Assembly: GCA_003021105.1 (NCBI GenBank) | Contig: PXRG01000015.1 | Span: forward strand, 83,726 to 147,725 | Origin: Halobacteriales archaeon QS_1_68_17 | Lineage (GTDB): Archaea > Halobacteriota > Halobacteria > Halobacteriales > Haloarculaceae | Direction: 5' to 3' | Length of the DNA stretch: 64,000 nucleotides | In this document: piece after piece, positions 42,150 to 51,283 of the stretch | How positions within the stretch are numbered: position 1 is the first letter of the stretch | Layout of the letters: every line of letters starts with the position of its first letter | Notes under the pieces: model-generated | Databases searched by the model: none | Seen by the model: only the letters and a program-made list of their open reading frames with translations | What the model was told of the DNA's origin: nothing | Program-made: the position numbers and the translations under genes

Positions 42150-43013
42150 ATGTCATCGGGTTCGTTCGACCTCTCCCAGCCAGAACTGACGGCAGACGAC
42201 CTCCTCGTGCTCGACGACGAGCGATTCGACCCGGAGACGGTGGCGGTCGTGACCGGCGCGGCCTCGGGTATCGGGCAGGCGACCGCGGTCGCGCTGGCGG
42301 CCAACGGACTCACGGTCGTCGGAGGCGACGTCGACGAGTCGGGGCTCGACGAGACGGTCGCGGTCGCCGCCGACGTCGACGCCGCCGGCGAGGTGGTCCC
42401 GGTCCCGACCGACCTCACGGAAGCGGAGCAGGTCGAGGCTATGATGGAGACGGCGGCCGAGCACGGCGACCTGCAATACGTCGCCAACATTGCGGGGATG
42501 CAACACATCGCGTCGATCCCGGAGTTCCCGGTCGAGAAGTACGACCTGCTCTTGGACGTCATGTTGCGCGCGCCGTTTCTCGCCGCCAAGTACGCGATGC
42601 CGTTCATCCGCGAGACGGACGACGGCGTCGGGGCCATCGGGAACATGTCCTCGGTGCACGGCCACTACGCGACCCAGGACAAGCCCGCCTACATCACCGC
42701 CAAACACGGCCTCCACGGGCTGACCCGGGCCATCGCCGCCGAGGGTGGGGGCACGCTCAGGGGCTTCTCGGTCAGCGTCGGGTACGTGCTGACGCCGCTG
42801 ATGGTAAACCAGATCGAGGACACGGCCGCGGAACGGGGCATCTCCGAGCAGGAGGTCGTCGAGGACGTGATGCTCGGGCAGGCCCGCACGAAGGAGATGA
42901 TGACGCCCGCCGAAGTAGCGAACCTGTTCGTCTTCGGGTTCTCGGGGCACGGCAAACACCTCAACGGCGGGGACCTCCTCTGGGACGGCGGCTACACGAC
43001 GACGTATGAGTAG
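42150..43013 (+). CDS. bdhA: Short-chain dehydrogenase, probable 3-hydroxybutyrate dehydrogenase
   Basis: A 287-residue SDR. The NAD-binding motif is AVVTGAASGIGQATAVALA near residue 33; NIAGMQH follows; the catalytic Ser and Tyr-x3-Lys are in GAIGNMSSVHGHYATQDKPA and the next residues YITAK. The C-terminal LNGGDLLWDGGYTTTYE matches D-3-hydroxybutyrate dehydrogenases. Its 3' end overlaps the patatin gene by 8 nt. In Haloferax mediterranei BdhA and the patatin depolymerase PhaZh1 work together to mobilise polyhydroxyalkanoate, which this pair matches. Confidence 0.82.
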   Translation: MSSGSFDLSQPELTADDLLVLDDERFDPETVAVVTGAASGIGQATAVALAANGLTVVGGDVDESGLDETVAVAADVDAAGEVVPVPTDLTEAEQVEAMMETAAEHGDLQYVANIAGMQHIASIPEFPVEKYDLLLDVMLRAPFLAAKYAMPFIRETDDGVGAIGNMSSVHGHYATQDKPAYITAKHGLHGLTRAIAAEGGGTLRGFSVSVGYVLTPLMVNQIEDTAAERGISEQEVVEDVMLGQARTKEMMTPAEVANLFVFGFSGHGKHLNGGDLLWDGGYTTTYE

Positions 43014-43992
43014 CGACGGGTCGGCGGGAAGCGGTGACGACCCGACGAAGGTCGCCATCGCGTGCCAGGGCGGCGGGAGCCACACGGCGTTCACCGCGGG
43101 CGTGCTGAAGGGGCTGATCCGCGAGTGGCCGGCCGACCACGAACTGGTCGGGATCAGCGGCACATCCGGCGGCGCGTTCAACGCCGTCGCGGCCTGGTAC
43201 GGGCTCGTGACGGCCGGCGAACCGCGCTCGATCGAACTGCTCGACGCCCTCTGGGCCGACCTCGTCGCGGTCGATCCCGTCGACCGGTTCCTCAACGACT
43301 GGCTCGTCGGCCTCACCCGGTTCGAGAACAACGGGTTCCCGGTCGCCGGGATCAGCCCCTACCGGAACCCGGGATCGCGCGTCGGCAAAGAGCGGATCCA
43401 GCGCATACTCGAACGCCACATCGACTTCGACGCGGTCGCGGATCTCTGTACGCCGACGGCCCCGGAACTGGTCGTCGGCACCGTCGACATCGAGGCCGGC
43501 GTCTTCGAGACGTTCACAGACGAGGAAGTGACCTCCGAGGCCGTGCTCGCCTCGGCAGCCGTTCCGGATCTCTTCGAGGCCGTGGAGATCCACGGCCATC
43601 CCCACTGGGACGGTCTCTTCTCGCAGAATCCACCGATCCACGACCTCATGAGCGTCGACGTCGACCGGAAACCCGAGCAACTGTGGGTGATCCAGATCAA
43701 CCCCCAGGAACGCGAGGGAAAGCCGACCACGCTCCCCGAGATTGCGGACCGGCGCAACGAACTCTCGGGGAACATCTCGCTGAACCAGGAACTCCGGTTC
43801 GTCGAGCGGGTCAACGACTGGCTCGACCGGGGGCACCTCCCGGAGACCGACTTCAAGCACGTCGAGGTGCGGCGCATCCCGCTCGGCCGGCAGCTAGATT
43901 CCTCGACGAAACTCGACCGCCGCCCGTCGTTCGTCTCGGAGCTGATGGACCTCGGGGAACGACGCGCCGCGGCCCTCCTGGAATCGCTGTAG
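43006..43992 (+). CDS. Patatin-like hydrolase, probable polyhydroxyalkanoate depolymerase (PhaZh1-type)
   Basis: A 328-residue patatin-fold hydrolase. The oxyanion loop is IACQGGGSHTAFTAGVLKGL, the nucleophile S54 is in GISGTSGGAFNA (GxSxG) and the catalytic Asp is D202 in HPHWDGLFSQNPP. The gene overlaps bdhA by 8 nt. In Haloferax mediterranei a granule-associated patatin, PhaZh1, depolymerises PHA and is encoded with bdhA. By synteny and fold this is the likely orthologue; a general phospholipase remains possible. Confidence 0.82.
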   Translation: MSSDGSAGSGDDPTKVAIACQGGGSHTAFTAGVLKGLIREWPADHELVGISGTSGGAFNAVAAWYGLVTAGEPRSIELLDALWADLVAVDPVDRFLNDWLVGLTRFENNGFPVAGISPYRNPGSRVGKERIQRILERHIDFDAVADLCTPTAPELVVGTVDIEAGVFETFTDEEVTSEAVLASAAVPDLFEAVEIHGHPHWDGLFSQNPPIHDLMSVDVDRKPEQLWVIQINPQEREGKPTTLPEIADRRNELSGNISLNQELRFVERVNDWLDRGHLPETDFKHVEVRRIPLGRQLDSSTKLDRRPSFVSELMDLGERRAAALLESL

Positions 43993-44190
43993 GGCGTCGG
44001 TCGCGCGACCGACGACGTAACTGTCGGCGACAGGAGCCGGGATCGTCGTATCAATATAGATATATTTTTTACGTATCCGGCGTTTCGACCGCTGCAATCG
44101 CTTCTGTCGTCGGATTCGCTGTTTATTTTGAACACGATAGGTCGGCAACGCTCGGGTAGCTATAATTGTGCGGTCCGCGACTGTCGGGGC

Positions 44191-45384
44191 ATGGGAGCAT
44201 CATCGAGCGCGGACGACGCGTACGACATCGTCGTCGTGGGCGGCGGCATCACCGGCTGTGCGAGCGCCTGGCGACTAGCGTCCGACCACGACGTGGCACT
44301 CGTCGAGAAGGGCCAGATCGCCGGCGAGGCGTCGGGACTCTCGGCGGGGCTGATCTCCGGGTCGAAGTTCTACCCGGACTCGCCCGCCGCGGCCGAGCAC
44401 ATCGCGGAGTTCTACCGCGAGTTCGACGGCACGGGCCGGTTCGAGTTCACGCCCCGGAACCGGGTCGGGCTGACGATCCCGGAACTGGCCGACGAGGCCC
44501 GCGAGCACGCGGCCTACCAGGCCGAGCACGGCCGGCCCGTGTCGTGGCTCTCACCGGCGGAGGTGCGCGAGAAGTATCCCGACCTCGACCCGGCGGGGTT
44601 CGCCGGGGCCGTCGAGTACCGCGACCACGGCTGGGTCGACCCGTACACGCTGACGGTCACGTTCAGAGACGAAGCCGAGGCCTGGGGCACGGACGTACTG
44701 ACCGGGACTGCCGTCACGGACGTCCTCGCCGGCGGGGATCGAATCGAGGGCGTCGAGACCGAGGCAGGGACGCTCCGGGCCGACCACGTCGTGATCGCGG
44801 CCGGGTGGCGGACGCCCCACCTCGTCTCCGACTACGTGGGCCTGCCGATCCGGCCGTTCATGCTCCAGGTCGTCGTCCTCGACCCAGGCTGGGAGGACGG
44901 CTGGGACACGGACTTCCCCATCGCGCACGTGGAACACGAAGGCGTCTACTTCCGTCCGGAGCACAACGGCAACCTCCTCGTCGGCGACGGCTTCCGCGAC
45001 GTCGACCACCCGGAGGCGAAAAGCGCCGGCGTCGACGCCGACGAACAGTTCAAGCAGGACGTCGCCCGCGTCGTCCCGGACGCGATCAGCACGTACGACT
45101 CTGCCGACGTCGTCAACACCTGGGCCGGCGTCGAAGGGATGGTCCCGGACGTCCAGCCGGTAGTCGACGCCCCGGCGGGCGCACCCGAGGGGCTGGTCGT
45201 CGCCCAGGCCTCCACGCTCGGCATCCTGAGCGCGCCGGTCACCTCGACGGCCGTCCGGTCGCTGATCACGGGCGAGGACGCGCCCTTCTCGCTCGACCGA
45301 TTCGCCGCCGACCGGTTCGACGTCCGGACGCCGGACTGGGGCCGCGAGGAACTCCCCGAGTACTTCGAGGAGGACTGGGACTAG
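44191..45384 (+). CDS. FAD-dependent oxidoreductase (D-amino acid oxidase superfamily)
   Basis: A 397-residue flavoprotein. The FAD-binding motif is YDIVVVGGGITGCASAWRLA at the N-terminus, then HVVIAAGWRTPHLVSDYVG; the C-terminal GLVVAQASTLGILSAPVTST is the second FAD segment. It belongs to the DAO/glycine oxidase-like group, which oxidises amines or amino acids; the exact substrate is not evident. ATG 44191 is chosen because the Rossmann motif starts ten residues later. It ends on the CTAG shared with the convergent small gene. Confidence 0.85.
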   Translation: MGASSSADDAYDIVVVGGGITGCASAWRLASDHDVALVEKGQIAGEASGLSAGLISGSKFYPDSPAAAEHIAEFYREFDGTGRFEFTPRNRVGLTIPELADEAREHAAYQAEHGRPVSWLSPAEVREKYPDLDPAGFAGAVEYRDHGWVDPYTLTVTFRDEAEAWGTDVLTGTAVTDVLAGGDRIEGVETEAGTLRADHVVIAAGWRTPHLVSDYVGLPIRPFMLQVVVLDPGWEDGWDTDFPIAHVEHEGVYFRPEHNGNLLVGDGFRDVDHPEAKSAGVDADEQFKQDVARVVPDAISTYDSADVVNTWAGVEGMVPDVQPVVDAPAGAPEGLVVAQASTLGILSAPVTSTAVRSLITGEDAPFSLDRFAADRFDVRTPDWGREELPEYFEEDWD

Positions 45385-45626
45385 CCGCGCCGCTCGGCCC
45401 CGTGTTCCTCGCAGAGGACGTCGCCGGTTTCGGTGTCGAAGTAGAACGGGTCGCCCGGCCGGGGCCGACGCCCGCCGACGCCACACCCGTCCTCGTGCCG
45501 GAGGAAGTACCGGCCGTCGTCGCGGCCGGTTTCCAGGCACCCGGCACGGACCGCAAAGCGGACGAGTCCCTCGCCGATCTGGGTTCGCTCCGGCGAGTCG
45601 GCAGCTTCGAAACGGATGACTGGCAC
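45381..45626 (-). CDS. Small cysteine-containing protein of unknown function
   Basis: An 81-residue protein starting at GTG 45626 (PVIRFEAADSPERTQIGEGL). It has Cys at about residues 30, 48 and 72 and the end VLCEEHG, so a metal site is possible. I do not recognise the family. Its stop overlaps the FAD oxidoreductase stop in one CTAG (45381-45384), so the gene is packed tightly and probably real. The first 80 nt upstream separate it from the divergent sulfite-oxidase-fold gene. Confidence 0.55.
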   Translation of the reverse strand: MPVIRFEAADSPERTQIGEGLVRFAVRAGCLETGRDDGRYFLRHEDGCGVGGRRPRPGDPFYFDTETGDVLCEEHGAERRG

Positions 45627-45705
45627 GCTTGCGGCGACGGCCGCCAGGCCAAAAAGCGCAGGGCGGTTCCCCCATCACTAATACTGCCGGCGACGAACCC
45701 GGGCT

Positions 45706-46230
45706 ATGGTCACGGACCTGACGGACATCCACGAGGAATTCGGGGGCGACCGGCTCCCGCCGGGCCAGCGCGAAACAGAGCGGTTCCCGGTCCTCTCGAA
45801 GAGCGGGACCCCCGACTGGAGCCCCGAGACCTGGACGTTCACCGTCGAGGGGGCCGTCGAGACGGACCTCGCCTACTCGTGGGACGAGTTCCGGGACCTC
45901 CCGACGGAGACACAGCGACAGGACTTCCACTGCGTGACCGGCTGGAGCCGGTTCGACAACGAGTTCACCGGCGTTCCGTTCGCCGAGATCGCGGACCGGG
46001 CGGGGGTCACCGAGGAGGCCGAACACGTCATGTTCCGGTCGCTCGACGGGTACAGCACGAACCTCCCGCTGGACGAGTGCATGCGCGAGGGTGTGCTGTT
46101 CGTGCTGTCGTTCGACGGCGACCCGTTGCCCTCCGACCACGGCGGCCCGCTCCGCGTCGTGACGCCACACAAGTACGGGCGGGGCTACTCGGACACCGCC
46201 AATCCCTGGCACGAGGAACGCTACAATTGA
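45706..46230 (+). CDS. Sulfite oxidase-fold molybdopterin protein with an internal deletion
   Basis: A 174-residue protein of the single-domain sulfite oxidase/YedY-like family. The molybdenum-ligand cysteine is C76 in [20 protein letters not shown], and [17 protein letters not shown] and [15 protein letters not shown] follow. Related proteins have about 20-25 more residues between HKY and the end (a K-W-rich segment leading to GYSNTADPWREERY). Here [19 protein letters not shown] shows this piece missing in frame. It may be reduced or inactive. No signal peptide, so cytoplasmic. The locus has no obvious redox partner. Confidence 0.8.
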   Translation: MVTDLTDIHEEFGGDRLPPGQRETERFPVLSKSGTPDWSPETWTFTVEGAVETDLAYSWDEFRDLPTETQRQDFHCVTGWSRFDNEFTGVPFAEIADRAGVTEEAEHVMFRSLDGYSTNLPLDECMREGVLFVLSFDGDPLPSDHGGPLRVVTPHKYGRGYSDTANPWHEERYN

Positions 46231-46281
46231 TTCCGGGGAGCGTACAACTACTGTTGTACATCAGCGAGCAAAAGGGGCCAT

Positions 46282-46310
46282 CTTAAATACAAGCGTCCCA
46301 AGAGTGGGAC
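46282..46310 (+). promoter_or_regulatory. Promoter of the GH32 gene with an operator-like inverted repeat
   Basis: CTTAAATAC (46282-46290) is a TATA box about 27 nt before ATG 46313. Immediately after it GTCCCA (46295-46300) and TGGGAC (46305-46310) form a 6-4-6 inverted repeat at the expected transcription start. This is the right place for a repressor, perhaps one responding to sucrose or fructose. Role inferred. Confidence 0.55.
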
Positions 46311-46312
46311 TG

Positions 46313-48439
46313 ATGGACAGGTCGAGTATACGCGTCGGGTTCGTCCACGACGGGCCACTGTCCTCCGAACAGCGGGTGGCCTACGACTGGTGTCGGGACG
46401 CCCTGCCGACGGTGGAGACGGTGTCGCTCGACCGCCTGCGTTACGTCGACGGGGGGTTCGACGCGCTCTGGTGGCACCGGGGGGAACCGTTCGACGACAC
46501 CGACTGGATCGCCGACCACCGGCCGGCAATCGAGGCGTACCTGGCCGACGGGGGCGGACTGTTGCTGACGCTCCGGGCGCTGGAGGCCGTGCCCGCGCTC
46601 GGCATCGACCCGGTTGCCCCCGACGCCGCCGGCCAGGAGTGGCTGGGAGAGCCGACGGGCGTGCTGGCGAAGTCGCTGTACGCCGACCACCCGGTGTTCG
46701 CGGGGTTCGACGACCTCCGGATCCACACCCGGGGGCCGGAGGTGGAGGTGCCCTTCGCCCGCTACGAGCGGATCCTCCCGGCGCGGGCCGACGTGCTCGC
46801 GTCGACGGTCAGGGGCGGCCGGGACCTCCCGAAGGCGGTGTCGCTCGTCTCCTGGGGCTCGGGATCCGTCCTGGGCCTGGGAGCGGCCGTCTCGTTCGCC
46901 CACGCGACCGAGGCCGGGCACGCGACCAGGCGGGGCGACCTCGTGCGCAACGCCCTGGCGTTTCTCGCCGACAGGGAGCCGCCGGCCACGGCGCGCGGCC
47001 GGCCGAAGACCCCCGAGGAACTCGGGACGCTGCGGGACGCGCTGGCCGACGACCCACACCGGCCCGCCTACCACTTCGCGCCGCCGGCGAACTGGCTGAA
47101 CGACCCGAACGGGCTGATCGAGTGGGACGGCCGGTACCACCTCTTCTACCAGTACAACCCCGGCGGCCCGTACCACCACACGATCCACTGGGGCCACGCG
47201 GTCAGCGACGACCTTGTCCACTGGACGGACGAGCCGGTGGCGCTGACCCCGTCGTCGGACGGGCCGGACCGGGACGGCTGCTGGTCGGGGTGTGCGGTCG
47301 ACGACGACGGGACGCCGACGGTGCTGTACACCGGCGGGCGCGACAGGGTACAGCTTCCGTGTCTGGCGACCGCGGCCGACGGCGACCTCCGGACGTGGGA
47401 GAAACACCCCGGCAATCCGGTCATCGAGGACCTCCCGTCCGACATTGACCTCCTCTCGACCGAACACTGGGCGGCCGAGTTCCGCGACCACTCAATCTGG
47501 CGGGACGGCGACGTCTGGTACCAGATCATCGGCTCGGGCGTCGACGGCGTCGGCGGGGCGGCCCTGCTCTACCGCTCCCGCGACCTCCGGGAGTGGGAGT
47601 ACGTCGGCCCCGCGCTCGTCGGCGACCGGGAGGGCGCGGGATCCGTCTGGGAGTGCCCGGAACTGCTGGACTTCGGGGACCGACAGCTGTTGCACGTCTC
47701 GAACTACGACGAGGTCCAGTACTTCCTCGGGACCCTCGACGCGGACGAGCCGGCCTTCGCAGTCGAGACCCGGGGCCGTCTCGACTACGGCGACTTCTAC
47801 GCCCCGCAGTCGCTCCGGGACGACGACGGGCGGTACCTCACCTGGGGGTGGCTCTACGAGGCCCGCCCCGAGCGCGCCCAGTGGGACGCCGGCTGGTCGG
47901 GAATGCTCTCGCTCCCCCGACACCTGTCGCTGTCGGCCGACGGCCAACTCCAGCAACGGCCCGTCCCCGAACTGGAGACGCTCCGGGCCGAGCGCCTGGC
48001 TTCCTACGACGGGACGCTCGCGCCGACCGATCCCGACCCGCTCTCGGTCCGGGGCGACGCGCTCGAACTCCGGGCGGAGGTGCGCCTCGACGGGGCCGAC
48101 GAGTTCGGGCTGGTGGTGCGGGCCTCGCCGACCGGCCGCGAACGGACGGCGGTCAGGCTGACCGACGAGGAACTGGTCGTCGACCGGTCGGCGTCGAGTT
48201 TCGACCCGGAGTCGGCCGCCGACGACCAGCGGATGCCGCTCCCGGAGACGTCGGGCCCGGTGGAGGTCCGGGCGTTCGTCGACCGGTCGGTCGTCGAGGT
48301 GTTCGTCGACGAAAGGCGGTGTCTCACGGGCAGGATCTACCCGACGCGGCCGGACAGCGAGCGCGTCTCGGCGTACGCCAGCGGCGGGGAGGCGACCGTC
48401 GAGTCGCTCGACGTCTGGCGGCTCGCGTCGATCCGCTAG
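46313..48439 (+). CDS. GH32 fructan/sucrose hydrolase with N-terminal amidotransferase-like domain
   Basis: A 708-residue protein. Residues about 240-700 are GH32: the nucleophile D264 is in [13 protein letters not shown], the transition-state Asp D392 in [20 protein letters not shown], and the acid/base E447 in [20 protein letters not shown], followed by the beta-sandwich with [18 protein letters not shown]. The first 225 residues look like a glutamine-amidotransferase/ThuA-like domain ([34 protein letters not shown]), with no catalytic Cys evident. It hydrolyses beta-fructosides such as levan, inulin or sucrose. No signal peptide. It converges on levansucrase. Confidence 0.9.
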   Translation: MDRSSIRVGFVHDGPLSSEQRVAYDWCRDALPTVETVSLDRLRYVDGGFDALWWHRGEPFDDTDWIADHRPAIEAYLADGGGLLLTLRALEAVPALGIDPVAPDAAGQEWLGEPTGVLAKSLYADHPVFAGFDDLRIHTRGPEVEVPFARYERILPARADVLASTVRGGRDLPKAVSLVSWGSGSVLGLGAAVSFAHATEAGHATRRGDLVRNALAFLADREPPATARGRPKTPEELGTLRDALADDPHRPAYHFAPPANWLNDPNGLIEWDGRYHLFYQYNPGGPYHHTIHWGHAVSDDLVHWTDEPVALTPSSDGPDRDGCWSGCAVDDDGTPTVLYTGGRDRVQLPCLATAADGDLRTWEKHPGNPVIEDLPSDIDLLSTEHWAAEFRDHSIWRDGDVWYQIIGSGVDGVGGAALLYRSRDLREWEYVGPALVGDREGAGSVWECPELLDFGDRQLLHVSNYDEVQYFLGTLDADEPAFAVETRGRLDYGDFYAPQSLRDDDGRYLTWGWLYEARPERAQWDAGWSGMLSLPRHLSLSADGQLQQRPVPELETLRAERLASYDGTLAPTDPDPLSVRGDALELRAEVRLDGADEFGLVVRASPTGRERTAVRLTDEELVVDRSASSFDPESAADDQRMPLPETSGPVEVRAFVDRSVVEVFVDERRCLTGRIYPTRPDSERVSAYASGGEATVESLDVWRLASIR

Positions 48440-49773
48440 CGCGGGTTCTCGGGGTCGACGTAGCTGGCCGTCGCGCCGCCGTAGCCCGCGGCCGTCTCGC
48501 GGTCCTCGAACCAGATCCCGGGCAGGTCCTCCTCGGCAGTCGGGATGTGCCCGTGTGCGAGCGTGTCCCGTATGCGGGTGCGGTCGCCGTCGACGTCGAG
48601 CCTGATGGTGGGCGCGAGCGTGCCGCCGAACCGGCGGAGCTGTTCTGGTTCCGGCAGCGCGGCGATGTCGTCCAGCGACGGGCGGTCGTACTCGTAGTAG
48701 TTGAAAAAACTGTTGACGAGGATCTCCTCGCGGTGGCCGAAGGCCAGCCAGGAGTAGGCCTGGAACGGGGCGTTCGCGGGATTGGCCACGACCAGCCCGG
48801 AGTCGTTCAGCGGGCGGTAGTCCCCCCGAAGCGAGTCCGCGACGAAGCCGTAGAGGCCGTCGAACCCCTCGATCCCCGGCGCGAACGTGTGACGGTGGCT
48901 CGACACGAACAGGTAGTACCGGCCGTCGTGGACGACCACGTGCGGGCGTTCGAGTTCCTGGTTGACACAGACCGCGTCAAGCAGCGGCGGGGCCAGTTCC
49001 CAGTCGGTGGGGTCGCCTGTCGGCGAGCGCGCGATCCCGATGCTGCCGTTGAACTCCTGCTGGACCGGGTCGCCCCCGCAGGCGTCCGATCCCTCCGGAA
49101 CGGGCGTGTTCCCCTCGAACAGGAGGTACGTCTCGCCGGTCGCGGGGTCCTCGAAGAACCAGGGGTCACGGAAGGTGTAGATCATGCCCCGCGACTGGGC
49201 CTCGGTCTCGTAGCGGATGCCGTCGGGGTCGAGAATCCGGGAGTGCGTCCAGGGACCGTCGAGCGAGAGCCCCTCGCCGTCGGTCCGGACGGTCCCGCCC
49301 TCGGCCATGGCGATCCGCTGGGAGTAGGTGAGGTGTTCCTCGCCGGCCTCGCCGGCCGCGGTGTAGTAGAGGTAGACGGTCCCGTCGTCGTACAGCGCCG
49401 ACCCCGCCCACTGGCGCGACCCGAGCGCCCCGACGTCGAAGACGCGGCCGCCCGGCTGCCAGGATTTGCCGTCCCGCGAGTAGAAATACCGGATCGTGGC
49501 GACGTCGTGGCGCTTCCCCGGCAGCAGTTCCGACGGCGCGGTCAGCGAGAAGAACACCCGCCAGCCGTCGATCTGTGCCATCGACCCGTCCCGGTTGCGC
49601 AGGAACCACGTGTCCCAGATGTGCACGGACGGGTCGATCTTCCGCTCCGGCGGGTAGATGATCGGCGCGACGGTCCCGTCGGTTCGCCGGACCCGCTCTG
49701 CCTGCTCGCGCGTCCACGCGCTGGCTTCCCCCCTGACGTCCACCCCCGGCCCCTCGGGAAACTCAGAACACAT
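48436..49773 (-). CDS. GH68 levansucrase
   Basis: A 445-residue fructosyltransferase that makes levan from sucrose or hydrolyses sucrose. The nucleophile D54 is in [13 protein letters not shown], the transition-state stabiliser D203 in [12 protein letters not shown] and the acid/base E275 in [19 protein letters not shown]. No signal peptide is seen, as reported for haloarchaeal levansucrases. ATG 49773 is about 28 nt after a TATA-like TTTTAACA on the minus strand. It shares the CTAG stop with GH32; together the pair makes and breaks fructans. Confidence 0.92.
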   Translation of the reverse strand: MCSEFPEGPGVDVRGEASAWTREQAERVRRTDGTVAPIIYPPERKIDPSVHIWDTWFLRNRDGSMAQIDGWRVFFSLTAPSELLPGKRHDVATIRYFYSRDGKSWQPGGRVFDVGALGSRQWAGSALYDDGTVYLYYTAAGEAGEEHLTYSQRIAMAEGGTVRTDGEGLSLDGPWTHSRILDPDGIRYETEAQSRGMIYTFRDPWFFEDPATGETYLLFEGNTPVPEGSDACGGDPVQQEFNGSIGIARSPTGDPTDWELAPPLLDAVCVNQELERPHVVVHDGRYYLFVSSHRHTFAPGIEGFDGLYGFVADSLRGDYRPLNDSGLVVANPANAPFQAYSWLAFGHREEILVNSFFNYYEYDRPSLDDIAALPEPEQLRRFGGTLAPTIRLDVDGDRTRIRDTLAHGHIPTAEEDLPGIWFEDRETAAGYGGATASYVDPENPR

Positions 49774-49796
49774 GGCGGTATTTTATTTACAACAGG

Positions 49797-49804
49797 TGTT
49801 AAAA
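49797..49804 (-). promoter_or_regulatory. TATA box of the levansucrase gene
   Basis: On the minus strand TTTTAACA lies about 28 nt before ATG 49773, fitting a leaderless transcript. A half-palindromic AACACCTGTT follows it. Confidence 0.5.
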
Positions 49805-49876
49805 CTTCCACATCGACGTCTGTTCGCCAACGCGGGGCGGGGACGAATTTTTCACCTGTTCCCGCGAAGACGACAC

Positions 49877-50176
49877 GTGGACGAGACACTCCGGGCGATG
49901 GTCGCCGACCTCCACGCCCGCCTCGAACGGACGGCCGAACTGCCGGTCGACCGCGACGCGAGCCGGTGGCTCGGCGAGGCCGAGGCGGTCGCCGCCGACG
50001 TCGCCGCGGGCGACGCGCCGCCGGCGGCAGTCGAGAAGCGCGTCGGCCAGGTCCGGCACCTGCTGGCGAACGTCGACGGGACCGGGAGCGACGAGGCCGA
50101 CGCACACGTGGACGCGGCGGTCGCGCTGCTCGACCGGATCGAGGCGCGCCTCGACGACTGTTCCGACGAGGGTTGA
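49877..50176 (+). CDS. Small helical protein of unknown function
   Basis: A 99-residue acidic, helical protein (ETLRAMVADLHARLERTAEL then AAVEKRVGQVRHLLANVDG). It resembles short haloarchaeal DUF proteins, but I cannot name the family. The start is uncertain: GTG 49877 fits helix onset; ATG 49898 is an alternative. Upstream frame continues without conservation. It lies between divergent levansucrase and a broken HtpX-like gene. Confidence 0.5.
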   Translation: MDETLRAMVADLHARLERTAELPVDRDASRWLGEAEAVAADVAAGDAPPAAVEKRVGQVRHLLANVDGTGSDEADAHVDAAVALLDRIEARLDDCSDEG

Positions 50177-50191
50177 CTCTTTCCGGCGGTA

Positions 50192-50420
50192 TCACCCGCG
50201 AACCCCGAACCCGGGACGGCCGCGGCCGGCGCGTTCCACGAGTCTGTCGATCCGTTCGTCCATCGCCGGGTGGGTCGACAGCCATCGGCCGAGCGCTCCT
50301 TCCTCGTCGCCGCTGACGTACAGCGGCGAGAGCAGGCCGCGCCGGTGCCGGGTGGCCCGTTCGCCGCGCGTCCCGGCCGCGTCTCCACCGTTCCCCGCGT
50401 CTCCCACGTGCTCGATGGCT
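50192..50420 (-). pseudogene. C-terminal remnant of an M48 (HtpX-like) metalloprotease gene
   Basis: In one minus frame, SPLYVSGDEEGALGRWLSTH and then PAMDERIDRLVERA match the C-terminus of HtpX-type proteases (LFSTHPPxxERIxRL). No membrane helices or HExxH motif are present, and the upstream sequence is occupied by the SRAP gene, whose stop at 50419 abuts it. So only about 60-75 codons of the 3' end remain. Possibly deleted when the SRAP region inserted. It overlaps no other gene. Confidence 0.6.
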
Positions 50421-51129
50421 ACCCGGGGGCGTCGACTTCCTCGATCACCGCGGGCGAGTCGTTCGCGGGGTCGTTGACCGCCCGCGAGACGGGGTAGGCC
50501 CGCATCTCGTCGGCGGGATGGGGGACGAGCAGGTCCGCGGCGTCGTCTGGGTCGGCGGCGAGCCAGCGCTTCTCCTCGCCGGACGGCAGGATCACCGACA
50601 TCCGGTGGTGGAGGTCGGCCACGAGGTCGTTCGGTTCCGTCGTGACGATGGCGAACGTCTCCAGGGGTTCCGGGTCGGTCTCCGGCGTCCCGCCGTCGAA
50701 GTCTCCGAGGCCGGTCTGTGCGGTCTCGGGCGTCCACCGCTCCCACAGCCCCGCCATTGCGAACGGTTCGCCGCCGGTCAGCGTCACCCGGTAGGGCTGT
50801 TTGCCCGCGTCGGTCTCGGTCCACTCGTAGAACCCGTCCGCGAGCACGAGACACCGCCGCCGCTCGTAGGCCGCGCGGAAACTCGGCTTCTCGGAGAGGG
50901 TCTCGGCACGGGCGTTGATCATGTCGTTCCCGATACCAGGGTCGTCGGCCCACTCCGGGACCAGCCCCCACTGGAGGTGGCGGATGGTCCCGGGGTCGTC
51001 GTTCGTGACGACCGGAAGTTCCTGTCCCGGGGCGGCGTTGTACCGCGGTTCGAGCGGCCGCTCGGGGGTCGCGCCGAACCGGTCTTCCAGCGTTTCGGGC
51101 GGCGTGAAGATGCTGTACCGGCCGCACAT
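50419..51129 (-). CDS. SRAP-domain protein (YedK/HMCES family)
   Basis: A 236-residue protein that crosslinks to abasic sites in single-stranded DNA. Cys2 in MCGRYSIFTPPE is the nucleophile; LQWGLVPEWADD, INARAETLSEKPSFRAAYE and LADGFYEWTE are the conserved DNA-binding and active-site blocks, and the histidine is in ADLHHRMSVILP. ATG 51129 with Cys2 is required by chemistry, which fixes the start. It lies among repair-related genes but has no operon partner. Confidence 0.94.
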   Translation of the reverse strand: MCGRYSIFTPPETLEDRFGATPERPLEPRYNAAPGQELPVVTNDDPGTIRHLQWGLVPEWADDPGIGNDMINARAETLSEKPSFRAAYERRRCLVLADGFYEWTETDAGKQPYRVTLTGGEPFAMAGLWERWTPETAQTGLGDFDGGTPETDPEPLETFAIVTTEPNDLVADLHHRMSVILPSGEEKRWLAADPDDAADLLVPHPADEMRAYPVSRAVNDPANDSPAVIEEVDAPG

Positions 51130-51283
51130 GCCCGCACCGAGGGACCACCGGCGGATAAATCGTCCGGCAGTCGTCCCGGCGTCGCCCCGACCGCGGCCGG
51201 TCCGGGACTTTCTAGAACGAGTTTGGCCACACTCCGGGGCAATTCCGGGGAATCGTTATCCGTCGGCCGTGGCTGGTTGGGGT

